Shown here one piece after another: positions 1-8,533 of a stretch of DNA of 64,000 bases (positions are counted from its first letter, which is position 1; the number at the start of each line of letters is the position of its first letter). The position numbers and the translations under genes are program-made. The stretch covers positions 1,116,001-1,180,000 of the forward strand of contig NZ_CP015881.1 of the NCBI RefSeq assembly GCF_000697965.2, read 5' to 3'. The notes beneath the pieces were generated by a model that had not been told where the DNA came from, searched no databases, and saw nothing but the letters and a program-made list of their open reading frames with translations. The DNA is from Ensifer adhaerens. Lineage in GTDB: Bacteria > Pseudomonadota > Alphaproteobacteria > Rhizobiales > Rhizobiaceae.

Positions 1-1
1 C

Positions 2-502
2 CCCGCACGCGTCGGACACCGGATCGTGGTGCGGCATCTGCCCTTTCCCTTCATGCTTGAAGACCAAGCATGGAAGCGGTTGAACGCCAGATACGAAACG
101 GAACTTGAATTGTGGCGTGCGAACGACGAATTGCACCTCGTCATGATCGCGACGTTTGGGATTTCGGCATCCGGGGTTGCAGCCGTCGAAGAAGTCGCGA
201 TGATGGTGGTGAACGAGAACTGGATCCCACTCGAAAACGTCCATGAGCGCCATCTTCTGAACAGACTGGCAGGGCTGCGACGCAAGTTCGTCAAAGGCTT
301 ACGCTTCAACCTCTCACACGAGCAACCAATCGTGTCGGTCACCTTGCCGGAACAGCGACCCTGCCCGGTTGCGATGTTTATCGTGTCGGCCGGTGCAGGT
401 GGGAACTACCAGCGGGCATTGACGGAAATGATCGAGGCACGACCGGAGATGACGCCTTGGATTTGGTACATTGCCGAGGGAGACATGCCGCAGTTGCCGT
501 GA
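2..502 (+). CDS. DUF1173-like protein, C-terminal part (partial at left edge)
   Basis: The frame is open from base 2 and ends in TGA at 500-502. A GTG at 26 could be read as a start, but the frame continues upstream in good coding sequence (Pro-Ala-Arg-Val-Gly-His-Arg-Ile), so I read this as the last 166 residues of a longer protein cut by the window edge. From memory the pattern (FMLEDQAWKRL, VEEVAMMVVNENWIP, FVKGLRFNL, WIWYIAEG) matches the C-terminal half of DUF1173 proteins of about 400 residues, which are common on rhizobial and Agrobacterium plasmids and integrative elements and have no known function. There is no signal peptide or membrane segment. The neighbouring ArdC-like gene on the other strand supports a plasmid or element backbone. 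The family name is a recollection, not a search. Confidence 0.7.
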   Translation, partial: PARVGHRIVVRHLPFPFMLEDQAWKRLNARYETELELWRANDELHLVMIATFGISASGVAAVEEVAMMVVNENWIPLENVHERHLLNRLAGLRRKFVKGLRFNLSHEQPIVSVTLPEQRPCPVAMFIVSAGAGGNYQRALTEMIEARPEMTPWIWYIAEGDMPQLP

Positions 503-844
503 TCGTCAGAATGCCGGCTGCGTTGCCTTTGCTCGGACAAAGGTGGCAAGCTTTTAGATGATGAAGGAAGGCGCAAAGGGAAACGGACGGTTCGCAGAGT
601 TCACGAACAAATCCAGATTCTGCGGACAGCGTAAGCGCACTTCGCCATGGGCTACAGCTCCCTTTCTTGTCGGCAACTTTTTATCGGTAGAGGGTGCTAA
701 GCAACAGAGATGCCGTCATGCGGCGAGCCGGCATAACTTGCTTTGCCGACTGCCTTTCTTCAGAAAACTCAAATGTCCGATTGCCGCGACGACGGCAACC
801 GGCAATTTCAAACACCGCGCCCCTGCCGCCGCCGTCGGCGCACC

Positions 845-876
845 CATCACCTCGCATTTTCGCTCGCGAGGTGATG
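845..876. repeat. Perfect 11-bp inverted repeat
   Basis: Arms 845-855 (catcacctcgc) and 866-876 (gcgaggtgatg) are perfectly complementary around a 10-base loop. It lies between the convergent ends of the DUF1173-like gene and the ArdC-like gene, 22 bases beyond a second hairpin. There is no long T-run on either side, so it could be a weak bidirectional terminator or a protein-binding palindrome. Confidence 0.55.
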
Positions 877-897
877 ATCCATGGCATTTTCTCTTGA

Positions 898-922
898 AAG
901 GGACGCCTAGCCGGCGCCCCTT
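898..922 (-). terminator. Hairpin overlapping the ardC-like stop codon
   Basis: On the minus strand a 10-bp stem (one G-U pair) with a 5-base loop spans 922-898. The TAG stop of the ArdC-like gene (909-907) straddles the loop and stem. Only a short T-run (TTT) follows, so termination strength is uncertain. Confidence 0.4.
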
Positions 923-1824
923 GCCTCATTTTGCGTGTCTTGTTGTGCATGCATCCAGTCGGCAATCTCCTGCGCTTTGCTGGCAGCCGTGAAGATGGCG
1001 AGCTTGTCGGAATGCATCACGTCGATCCACGATGCAATATAGCGGGCATGGTCCGGACGCGGCTCGACACTGAGGCCCAGATCGGCGCAAATCATTGCAC
1101 TCAGGAGCTCGACCGTGCATTCCTCCATTGCATAGGCGGCCGAGCCGAAACGTCCAGAGAGATCGCGGTTGAGACGGTGGCTGGCGCCAGATGCATGGCC
1201 ACATTCGTGAAGCAGCACCGCGTAGTAGGCGACCGCATCGCGGAAGCACGCGAACCTTGGGATCTGTACCTGATCCGTAGCCGGGCGATAGTAAGCTTGC
1301 GAGCCGCCGTGGCAGATATCAATGCCGAGGGCCGCGCAGAACCGTTCGGCCCGGTTGATCCGCTTCGCTTCCGGCAAGACCGGGCTCTCGGGCGGTGTGT
1401 AGCCGTCAACCTGGGCGCAATTAAAAACCGAGTAGCCGCGAGCAAATATGGACCGGGCGGGTTCGTCACGATTTGCATCGTCGGCTTGGTCATCCGTTTT
1501 GTCGCGATCGTGGGTCTTCCAGAACACGACAAGGTGGCCGTGCTCGCCCTTACGAACCTGAGCGCCGAGCGCTTGCCATTGGTGGTAAGTGCCCCAGATC
1601 CCGGTGGGATAGCCGGCCGCGTGCGCCGCAGCCCAGAGTGAGAGGATGTTGACGCCGCGATAAGTCCTGCTTGAGGCGATATTGACGGGCGTGGTGATGG
1701 CCGATCCGTCGTGATGCCAGGGCATTCTGTAGTCACCGGCGCCGGCCTCGATGGCGGCGATAATCTGGTTAGTGACGCGCTCGTAGATATCGACTTGTGT
1801 TTGGCGTCTGCGATCTGTGGTCAT
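907..1824 (-). CDS. ArdC-like antirestriction / zincin-like metallopeptidase domain protein
   Basis: A 305-residue protein starting at ATG 1824, chosen because AAGGAGG sits 6 bases upstream; the frame is open further upstream but that part is low-complexity and not protein-like. The N-terminal third (residues 1-120: VDIYERVTNQIIAAIEAG, PVNIASSRTYRGVNIL, QALGAQVRKGEHG) is the ArdC N-terminal domain (DUF1738), known as a ssDNA-binding domain. The C-terminal half has the zinc protease motif HECGH followed by ASHRLNRDLSGRFGSAAYAMEECTVEL, as in the polyvalent-protein metallopeptidase domain. ArdC-type proteins protect incoming plasmid DNA from restriction in the recipient. It sits convergent with a DUF1173-like gene, which supports a conjugative element or plasmid backbone. 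Length is normal for the family and nothing looks broken. Confidence 0.88.
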   Translation of the reverse strand: MTTDRRRQTQVDIYERVTNQIIAAIEAGAGDYRMPWHHDGSAITTPVNIASSRTYRGVNILSLWAAAHAAGYPTGIWGTYHQWQALGAQVRKGEHGHLVVFWKTHDRDKTDDQADDANRDEPARSIFARGYSVFNCAQVDGYTPPESPVLPEAKRINRAERFCAALGIDICHGGSQAYYRPATDQVQIPRFACFRDAVAYYAVLLHECGHASGASHRLNRDLSGRFGSAAYAMEECTVELLSAMICADLGLSVEPRPDHARYIASWIDVMHSDKLAIFTAASKAQEIADWMHAQQDTQNEARGAG

Positions 1825-3039
1825 TGGTGCCTCCTTCAGCTCGCCCCCTCCGTCGAGGGCGAGGCGGCAGGGGCAGACGCGGGAGGCCGGCCCGTCACAC
1901 CCTGTTCTCGGTGCTGGTGCGGAACAGGGTTGATGGGCTGGCAGCGTCTGCCACAACCGAGCCATGTCTCGACGGGCGTGCTGAAGGCGACACCGACCAT
2001 GATCGGAACGCGGAGAGTCCGGGATCTTGCGCCACATCAACTGGCCTCGTCTGGCGGAGAGCGCTTGAAGAGACGTCCCTGGCGACGAGATCGGGCCGGG
2101 CCTGTCGGAAGTCCTCGATGTCGATAGCGCCCTACGGCGACCTCCAATGTCAGGACATGGATGTGCTTACACGCATGCGGTGAGGCCACATTTTCGATCG
2201 CCTTGGCCCCGTGCAGGGGCGACCGTGGTTCGGCTTCGAGGGCACGGATGCACTCTTTAAGGGCTCTCCGAAAAGGCCGTCGCTAACGCTAAGGGAGCGT
2301 GGAGACCGTGGCATTCCCCTTCACCGCACAGTTTTCCGTCACCTGGTTAACACCGCCTCGTCAGCGTGACAGCGGCCAGCGCGCGCTTCGTTTTGAGGGA
2401 ACTCGGGGGGCGATGGCCACCCGCCACGCCGTGTCGCTCTCCGGCTTGAGCGCGCTTACCGCGGCCCATCAGCGGTCCTGAAGAACCGGTGTTTGCGCCG
2501 CTTGTCGCGCACAATGGCTTCGTGCATTCCTTGGAGTCGGTCGATCGAACACCGGCCTTCATCCTCAGCGACTGACCTTAGTTCACAGGGCGGTTGGTCA
2601 GGCTATCGGTGGGCGGTTAGGACTTGTGATCTCGGAAGCGGGAATGAGCACACTTGATGATCCCGCCTCTGGGTTTTAGACGGAGCTTACCGTTGCCGGC
2701 GCCCTCGCCAACGGAAGAGACATCGGCGGCAGCCAAAGGTAGCCGGCGTGGGAAATAAGCCGCCGCAAGGCTGACCTTGGAAGGACACAGCACGCTTTGT
2801 ACGGGCTCGATCCGGCAGATTGATCTACGGTGCTTTTATTTAACCTTGGGCCGGCCAGGCGTAGAACCCGCCACCGCTTCAGATGGCCTTCGTGGGGAGA
2901 CGGCAGGATTAGGCGGCATCACTGGGACGGCGATCAGGATTTCCGATTTGCTTAAATTGCGATCGACGGCTGAATTGAGAGCACAGGTACCCTTTGCCGT
3001 TGACCACGGATGTACTGGCATCGGCATGGTGCGATCACG
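1825..3039. other. Gene-poor region upstream of the ArdC-like gene
   Basis: About 1.2 kb in which no frame looks like a real protein: the open frames have no SD sequence, contain long low-quality stretches and overlap one another. The part next to 1825 must hold the ArdC-like promoter. The right end leads into a strong plus-strand terminator at 3040-3066 that has no protein gene in front of it, so a small RNA may end there. I see no tRNA, integrase or clear att repeat. Confidence 0.5.
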
Positions 3040-3066
3040 AAAGGTCGGGTTTAACCCGGCCTTTTT
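3040..3066 (+). terminator. Strong rho-independent terminator without an obvious gene
   Basis: A 10-bp stem (3040-3049 with 3055-3064, one U-G pair) around the loop TTTAA, followed by a T-run to 3066. It points rightwards. No plus-strand protein gene precedes it within 1 kb, so it may end a small RNA transcript, or it may be a remnant of a lost gene. Confidence 0.75.
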
Positions 3067-3166
3067 GTTGGATGACGCTTTTCTTGGTCCTGTGCCCGCC
3101 GTCATTTTGCCATTTCAAAGCAAAACCACCGATCCCCCTCGAGAAGTTGCTCTCGATAAAGAATAG

Positions 3167-3190
3167 GCCCGGCGGACATGCCCGCCGGGC
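3167..3190 (-). terminator. Terminator hairpin of the DUF475 gene
   Basis: Perfect 9-bp GC-rich stem (gcccggcgg, 3167-3175, with 3182-3190) and a 6-base loop, 25 bases past the DUF475 stop. On the minus strand it is followed by TATTCTTTAT, a moderate T-rich tail. Confidence 0.7.
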
Positions 3191-3214
3191 TCATTATCAA
3201 GTCAAGAGATCCGA

Positions 3215-4315
3215 TCAGGCTCGCAGTTGCTCCTGCGAATCCCGCGTTTGCACCTCTTCCATTTCGCGTTCGCGCCTATTGTGGCGAATGGACGACCAGA
3301 GCGAGATACCGATGAGCGCAGCACCTCCAAGGCCGGTGATGACTTCCGGAATGTGGACCAGCGTCTGAAAGTACATGACCACCGAGAGGACCAGGATCGC
3401 GTAGAACGCGCCGTGCTCCAGGTAGCGATACTCGTTGAGCGTTCCCTTCTCAACCAGCATGATCGTCATCGAGCGCACATACATGGCGCCGATGCCGAGG
3501 CCAATCGCAATGACGAAGAGGTTCTGCGTCAACGCAAAGGCGCCGATGACGCCGTCAAACGAGAAGCTGGCATCGAGAACTTCGAGGTAGAGGAAGGCGC
3601 CGAAACCGCCCTTTGCCGCCGCATTCATGGTCTGCTGCGAGGCATCAAGCAGACCGCCGACCACCTCAACCACGAGGAACGTCAAGAGGCCGTAGATCGC
3701 CGAATACACGAATGTGTGGACCTCTGCCGGTTCGAGCAGCGTCGAAAAGCTGAGAATGAGGGCGAGAACGAACGCAATCTCGATACCCTTGATGGTCGCA
3801 AAGCGCGCCATCTTGGTTTCGATCCACTTGATCCAGTGCACGTCCTTTTCATGGTCGAAGAAGTAGGTCAGGCCCACCATCATCAGGAAGGTGCCGCCGA
3901 AGGCCGCTATCGGCAGATGCGCGTCGTTCATGATGCGCGCATATTCCTCAGGCTTGCTTGCCGCCAGAACGATCGCTTCGATCGGGCCGATCTTCGCCGC
4001 GATGACGACGATCAGGAGCGGAAAGACAATACGCATGCCGAAGACGGCGATGATGATGCCCCAGGTCAAAAAGCGATGCTGCCACTCGGGCGTCATGTCC
4101 TTGAGCTTGTTGGCATTGACGATGGCGTTATCGAACGACAGCGAGATTTCAAGCACCGCAAGCACGGTGCAGATGAAGAAGACGGAGGCCATGCCACCGA
4201 TGGTGCCGGTCGACTGCCAGCCGAGCCAGGCGCCGAGCACAAGGCCGACCACCGTGACGATGAAGGCCCAGGTGAAATAGCCGAGCGCGCTCGAATGCGA
4301 TTGAGGCTGGTTCAT
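3215..4315 (-). CDS. DUF475 / TerC-superfamily integral membrane protein
   Basis: A 366-residue polytopic inner-membrane protein. The start at ATG 4315 is fixed by GAAGGAGG 8 bases upstream; the frame is open to 4402 but that extension has no SD. About eight or nine hydrophobic segments are visible. Two similar acidic motifs, SFDNAIVNAN (residues 60-69) and SFDGVIGAF (252-260), lie in membrane segments in two halves of the protein, as in TerC-like transporters, where such aspartates are thought to bind metal. DUF475 proteins belong to the LysE/TerC-like group; suggested roles are metal ion export or tellurite/stress response, none proven for this protein. The C-terminus ends in a charged tail. 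The gene stands alone, with a terminator after it and a long structured leader before it. Confidence 0.88.
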   Translation of the reverse strand: MNQPQSHSSALGYFTWAFIVTVVGLVLGAWLGWQSTGTIGGMASVFFICTVLAVLEISLSFDNAIVNANKLKDMTPEWQHRFLTWGIIIAVFGMRIVFPLLIVVIAAKIGPIEAIVLAASKPEEYARIMNDAHLPIAAFGGTFLMMVGLTYFFDHEKDVHWIKWIETKMARFATIKGIEIAFVLALILSFSTLLEPAEVHTFVYSAIYGLLTFLVVEVVGGLLDASQQTMNAAAKGGFGAFLYLEVLDASFSFDGVIGAFALTQNLFVIAIGLGIGAMYVRSMTIMLVEKGTLNEYRYLEHGAFYAILVLSVVMYFQTLVHIPEVITGLGGAALIGISLWSSIRHNRREREMEEVQTRDSQEQLRA

Positions 4316-4560
4316 CGACGTGCCTCCTTCGCGCGGACGACGCCGGATTCGGTGAAAAGATGAGGTTTCAAAACAGAAATGCGCACGGCCGAAGGGGCAC
4401 ATGCGTGAGGCATGAGATCAGTTTTCATGAGAGCTAATCCGCCGGCTAATTTGCTGGCGGTACCGACATCACGAGAGCGCCGTAAAAACTCTCGCCAGAG
4501 GGGCCCGGCACCAGTGTTCGACCCGCGATCCGATGTCTGGACGGCGGGCACGCTTGACTA
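4316..4560 (-). promoter_or_regulatory. Possible structured 5' leader of the DUF475 gene
   Basis: The 245 bases upstream of the DUF475 start contain two clear hairpins: 4439-4460 (8-bp stem with one G-U pair, loop TAATTT) and 4472-4494 (cgagag/ctctcg, 6 bp). TerC-like genes in other bacteria are often under a manganese riboswitch (yybP-ykoY). I do not see its conserved core clearly, so this is only a candidate regulatory leader. Confidence 0.35.
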
Positions 4561-4771
4561 ATTAGCAGTGTCGGGCGGAACGTCAAGGGGGCCGCCACTC
4601 GCTTTGCTGGTGGATCGCCAAACGGTTGTTACCAAGCCCTGTCTTAGTCCGGCTGCCGCACCAAGCGTCGCCACCGATTCATTCGCAAAACTTATGGTTC
4701 CATATGCACTCGGCAATGGATCGGCCGCGATGAATGTGGCATGGCGTGGGCAACTTATCGAAGGCACTTAC

Positions 4772-5680
4772 ATGACCGTGATCACCGCTCCCATAACCGC
4801 CCCGAACGCCGCTCGTACCGGCGTGCTCATCATGCTCTTGGGCATGCTGATGTTTTCGCTAAACGACGTTATGGGCAAATGGCTGGTGGCGACCTACTCG
4901 GTCAGCCAGTTGATGGTGATCCGAAGCGTTGCGGCACTTCTGTTCCTGTCGCCCTTCATTTTCAGGCGCGGCCTGCGCTCAATGTTCCAGGTCGAGCGCC
5001 CTGGCCTCCAGGCCCTTCGCTCGCTGCTCTTTGCCATCGACGCTTCCGCCTTTTATTTCGCGGTCGCCTACATGCCGCTCGCCGATACCATGACCTACTG
5101 GCTGGCGGCGCCGATCTATGTGGCGGCGGCCTCGCCGTTCCTGCTTGGCGAAAAGGTTGGCTGGCGGCGCTGGACGGCGATCCTCATCGGCTTTGCCGGC
5201 GTCTTGATCGCGCTCGAGCCCTCCAAGGAAAGCCTCGGCCTTCCGGCCTTGATTGCGCTTGCCGGCAGCACCGCCTTCGCATTTGCCCTCATGCTCGGTC
5301 GCACGCTCCGCTCCACACCTGACACGACGCTGGTCTTCTGGCAGATCGTTGGCGCGCTCATCTTCTCGCTCGTCGGCGTTGCCGCCAATCCCTCCGGCTG
5401 GGCGCCGGTCGATGGCGAAGCGCTATTGCAGCTCGGCGCGCTCGGCATCGTCGCGATGCTTGCGCATATCCTCGTCAATCGGTCGCTGAAGCTCGCCGAT
5501 GCCGCCACCGTCGTCCCGCTGCAATACACGCTGCTCTTCTGGGCCGTCGTCTTCGGCTGGTTCTTCTTCGGCGACACACCGCGCCCGACCGTGCTCGTCG
5601 GCGCGGCATTGATCGTCGCCTCGGGCCTCTTCATCTTCTTCCGCGAACAGCAGCTGAAGAAGCGGAGCGCAAAAGCCTAA
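4772..5680 (+). CDS. EamA-family (drug/metabolite superfamily) transporter
   Basis: A 302-residue inner-membrane protein beginning at ATG 4772, preceded by GAAGG about 9 bases upstream; the frame is open from 4568 but that extension looks non-coding. It has about ten hydrophobic segments in two EamA repeats: the first about residues 14-140 (LIMLLGMLMFSLNDVMGKWLV, MTYWLAAPIYVAAASPFLLGEK) and the second about 155-290 (ALAGSTAFAFALMLGRTL, ATVVPLQYTLLFWAVVFGWFFFGD). The conserved GE after each repeat half (LLGEKVGWRRW, FFGDTPRPTV) fits. These proteins export small metabolites such as amino acids or purines; the substrate cannot be read from sequence. It is a single gene with intergenic DNA on both sides. 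Confidence 0.9.
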   Translation: MTVITAPITAPNAARTGVLIMLLGMLMFSLNDVMGKWLVATYSVSQLMVIRSVAALLFLSPFIFRRGLRSMFQVERPGLQALRSLLFAIDASAFYFAVAYMPLADTMTYWLAAPIYVAAASPFLLGEKVGWRRWTAILIGFAGVLIALEPSKESLGLPALIALAGSTAFAFALMLGRTLRSTPDTTLVFWQIVGALIFSLVGVAANPSGWAPVDGEALLQLGALGIVAMLAHILVNRSLKLADAATVVPLQYTLLFWAVVFGWFFFGDTPRPTVLVGAALIVASGLFIFFREQQLKKRSAKA

Positions 5681-5758
5681 TCTCCACCAACTCGGCGGGG
5701 TTCCATCATCGGCGACACTCTGCTACGCCGCCGAGGTCCAAGCTTGAAGGAGATGCCC

Positions 5759-6154
5759 ATGGCCAAAGCGATCCATTCGATGATCCGTGTTCTCGACGAG
5801 AAGCGATCGATCGATTTCTATCGTGTGGCCTTTGGGCTAGAAATCGCCGAACGGTTGGAGTTCGAAACCTTCAGTCTGGTCTATCTCAGCAACGAGGAAA
5901 GCGAATTCGAGCTTGAGCTGACGGTCAACAAAGATCGGACCGAGCCCTATGCGCTCGGTGACGGCTATGGTCATCTGGCGGTGTCGGTCGACGACCTCAG
6001 CGCCGAGCACCAGCGGCTGACGGACGCTGGTCTCAATCCGGGCAAGATCGTCGACTTCAACCGCGATGGCGCGCTGCTTGCCCGGTTTTTCTTCGTGGTT
6101 GATCCCGACGGTTACAAGGTCGAAGTGCTGCAGCGCCACGGTCGCTACAAGTAG
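5759..6154 (+). CDS. Lactoylglutathione lyase-like VOC family protein
   Basis: A 131-residue cytoplasmic protein starting at ATG 5759, 6 bases after AAGGAG; an upstream in-frame TTG at 5744 overlaps that SD and is less likely. It is one two-module vicinal oxygen chelate domain. The four expected metal ligands of glyoxalase I are present: His6, Glu53, His72 and Glu122, in contexts (HSMIRV, ELELTVN, GYGHLAVSVDDL, DPDGYKVEVLQ) typical of GloA, which turns the methylglyoxal-glutathione hemithioacetal into S-lactoylglutathione. The length matches bacterial GloA. Since VOC proteins with these ligands also include related isomerases and dioxygenase-like enzymes, the exact substrate is inferred. Single gene. 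Confidence 0.82.
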   Translation: MAKAIHSMIRVLDEKRSIDFYRVAFGLEIAERLEFETFSLVYLSNEESEFELELTVNKDRTEPYALGDGYGHLAVSVDDLSAEHQRLTDAGLNPGKIVDFNRDGALLARFFFVVDPDGYKVEVLQRHGRYK

Positions 6155-6281
6155 GACCTGGCTGCCAGGCAGATCAACCAAAACAATACCGATTATCGCG
6201 CCTATCTATTTCGCTTATAGACGAGCGCGACTTAGTCTTCCCCGGAAGCATCAAGAATGGTGCACAACAAGGGGAACGCGA

Positions 6282-7061
6282 ATGAAGAAGCGGATTGCAG
6301 CAGCAGTGCTCGCCATCATGGCGGCAACGGCCGTTTCGGCCCAGGCCGCCGAAAAGATCAAGATCGGCACGGAGGGCGCCTATCCGCCCTTCAACTTCAT
6401 CGATCCGGCCGGCAAGATCGGCGGCTTCGACGTCGACATCGGATTAGCACTTTGCGAGCGCATGAAGGTCGAATGCGAAGTCGTCGCCCAGGACTGGGAC
6501 GGCATCATTCCGGGTCTGATTGCCAAGAAATACGACCTGATCATCGCGTCGATGTTCATCACCGAGGAACGCAAGAAGCAGGTCGCCTTCACCAATCCCT
6601 ACTACCTCGCAGCCATGACGCATGCGGCCCCGAAGGGTGCAGGCTTTACCGAGTTCACCAATGAGGCGCTCAAGGGCAAGGTGATCGGCGCACAGTCAGG
6701 CACCACCCAGGCCGAATACATCACCGCCACATACCCCGACGCGGAGATCAAGCTCTATCCGACGCAGGATGAGGCGAACCTCGACATGGTCAACGGTCGC
6801 CTCGACCTTCAGGTGGGCGACATGCTGCCGCTGCTCGACTGGGTGACGAAAAACGCCGATGGAAAGGCGTGTTGCGAACTGATCGGCGAGCCGATCACCG
6901 ACAAGAAATTCGTCGGCGAAGGTGTCGGCATTGCCGTGCGCCAGGAGGACAACGACCTGCGCGAACGGCTGAACAAGGCGCTGGACGAAATCCGCGCCGA
7001 CGGCACTTACAAGAAGATTAACGACAAGTACTTCACCATCGACGTCTATACGATGAAGTGA
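6282..7061 (+). CDS. Polar amino-acid ABC transporter substrate-binding protein
   Basis: A 259-residue periplasmic protein from ATG 6282 (SD AGGGGAA upstream). Residues 1-22 (MKKRIAAAVLAIMAATAVSAQA) form a Sec signal peptide with cleavage after AQA. The mature part starts with EKIKIGTEGAYPPFNF and GFDVDIG, followed by VAQDWDGIIPGLIAKKYD and the conserved GVQSGT-type segment (GAQSGTTQAEY), the signature of SBP_bac_3 proteins of the HisJ/ArgT/octopine group that bind basic or polar amino acids or opines. Two cysteines near residues 55-60 (ALCERMKVEC) and a CC pair later are conserved features of this group. No permease or ATPase gene adjoins it, so it is an orphan binding protein that presumably serves a transporter encoded elsewhere. 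A terminator follows directly. Confidence 0.92.
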   Translation: MKKRIAAAVLAIMAATAVSAQAAEKIKIGTEGAYPPFNFIDPAGKIGGFDVDIGLALCERMKVECEVVAQDWDGIIPGLIAKKYDLIIASMFITEERKKQVAFTNPYYLAAMTHAAPKGAGFTEFTNEALKGKVIGAQSGTTQAEYITATYPDAEIKLYPTQDEANLDMVNGRLDLQVGDMLPLLDWVTKNADGKACCELIGEPITDKKFVGEGVGIAVRQEDNDLRERLNKALDEIRADGTYKKINDKYFTIDVYTMK

Positions 7062-7090
7062 CGCGTGAAGACGGGCGGAACAACCCAATT

Positions 7091-7137
7091 TAAGATCCGG
7101 CCGCGTCCTACGGGCACGGCAGGATCTTATTTTTATT
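7091..7137 (+). terminator. Terminator after the binding-protein gene
   Basis: An 8-bp stem (7091-7098 with 7122-7129) enclosing a smaller GC-rich hairpin, then a T-rich tail at 7130-7137. It lies 30 bases past the stop of the substrate-binding protein and abuts the end of the minus-strand GNAT pseudogene. Confidence 0.75.
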
Positions 7138-8184
7138 CCTCTTCTCTTATCGCGCGCTGCCTTGCCACGATCGCCTTGAATTCGGGATCGTCGACGAGCG
7201 ATTGCACGGCCCAGTAGCCTTCGAGCCACTCGGCCTCGCCATCCCAACCGCCATCGACAAGCTGGCCGAGAGTGGCAAGCGCCCGGGTGCGGTCGCCGGC
7301 AAGCGTCCAGGCTCCGGTTGCGTGAAAGCGATACCAGTTGATGTGATCGCTTGCCCGCTCCAAGTGCAGCGCCATTCCCGCCAAGTGTCGAGATCGAGAT
7401 CGCCGACGTTCTCTGCCGGTAGGTTACCGCTATAGGCAAGGTGCCGGTCGCTTTCGATGAGGCCAATGCTCCTGGCAATCGCGATCGATCCCTTGTTCGA
7501 GGCGTGCGTATGCCACTCGATATCGGGACGTCCGCGCTTGATGCACTCGGTAATCGTCGCAGCCGCTGCCGCTTTGCCAAGCCCAAGGCGCCGATAGGCA
7601 GGTTCGGTCCCGACGCAACGGGCACCGCTTACGCTGTCGGTTGCGCAATGGCTGACGACGGATCCGTCGTGAAGCACACAGAAGCCGATGGCGTTTTCCA
7701 CGAAGAGTTCGGGAGAAGCTCAGCCTTCCATGAGATCGGTTACCGTCTCGATATTGCCGGATTCCAGATCCAGCAGGCGCTGGTCGATCGGCACGAGACG
7801 GAAGCCGTCAGGCAACATCGTCGCAGCAAGACCATGACTTGCTCCCGGCAAACCCATTCTGACGAGCGGATGCGGCCGGGCGAAGCCATTGGACCAGATA
7901 TCGCCGAGACGATCGGACCAGCGGCCTTCGACGAAGAAATAGGCCCAGTCGGGGATCAGTTCCTTCAGGTCGGCAAAGCTATCGCCCGCCTCGTCGGGCA
8001 GGCCCGCGAGATAATAGGCATCGCCATTGGCGAGCAGCGCGACGCGCGGTTCGACGGGACGATCGACCCAGACTTCACCTTTTATGATGCCGTCGAGTAC
8101 GGCAGCGATGGCTACGTGCGTGGAGGAAAAGTCCTTCAGAAGGAACTGAGCAGCCGGATAGGCCGCTTGTTCGAGTAGAAGCAT
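7133..8184 (-). pseudogene. Broken GNAT-family acetyltransferase gene
   Basis: The reading runs leftwards from ATG 8184 (MLLLEQAAYPAAQFLLKDF). After about 154 codons it meets an in-frame TGA at 7722-7720 and continues in the same frame (ASPELFVENAIGFC...) with the acetyl-CoA motif YRRLGLGKAAAAA and then HASNKGSIAIARSIGL, both classical GNAT motifs. Near 7385 the sense frame shifts: the C-terminus (MALHLERASDHINWYRFHATG...DPEFKAI) is only read in another frame, as if one base were missing between CGGGA and ATGGCG. An intact product would be about 350 residues. The N-terminal half plus GNAT domain resembles the ZmaR-like GNAT group, with a helical C-terminal extension. Two independent lesions suggest decay rather than one sequencing error. 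Confidence 0.72.
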
Positions 8185-8533
8185 GGAAATGCAATCCTGT
8201 TGCGGCGGGATATCCCATCCCTGCCGCCAGAAGAAAGAGTTGAGACGAGAGGGTCGTCCCGTTTCAGACCGGCTTCTGCCGAGCGGCGCACGGCGTTGGA
8301 GACTGTCATCTTGCACCCTCTCTCTTCCTGTGCGCCCGGATCGGGCGCCATTGCATTCGACGAACTAGACAGCCGGGCCGGGCGGAACAAGCGCTTTACG
8401 GTAACCGCTTCAGGACGGCCCTGCGGTCCGTGCCCTTGCGCCATTGGCGGCTGCAATGACAGGCGCTAAAGCTCTCCTGCCGGGATTTGGTGTAGCGTCA
8501 GCCCGGAATCGGCGGAATGCATCGGAGACCGAC

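Noticed and set aside
3227..4363. A 378-codon frame antisense to the DUF475 gene
   Set aside because: Composition is extremely charged (Arg/Asp/Glu/His) as expected for the shadow of a membrane protein gene.
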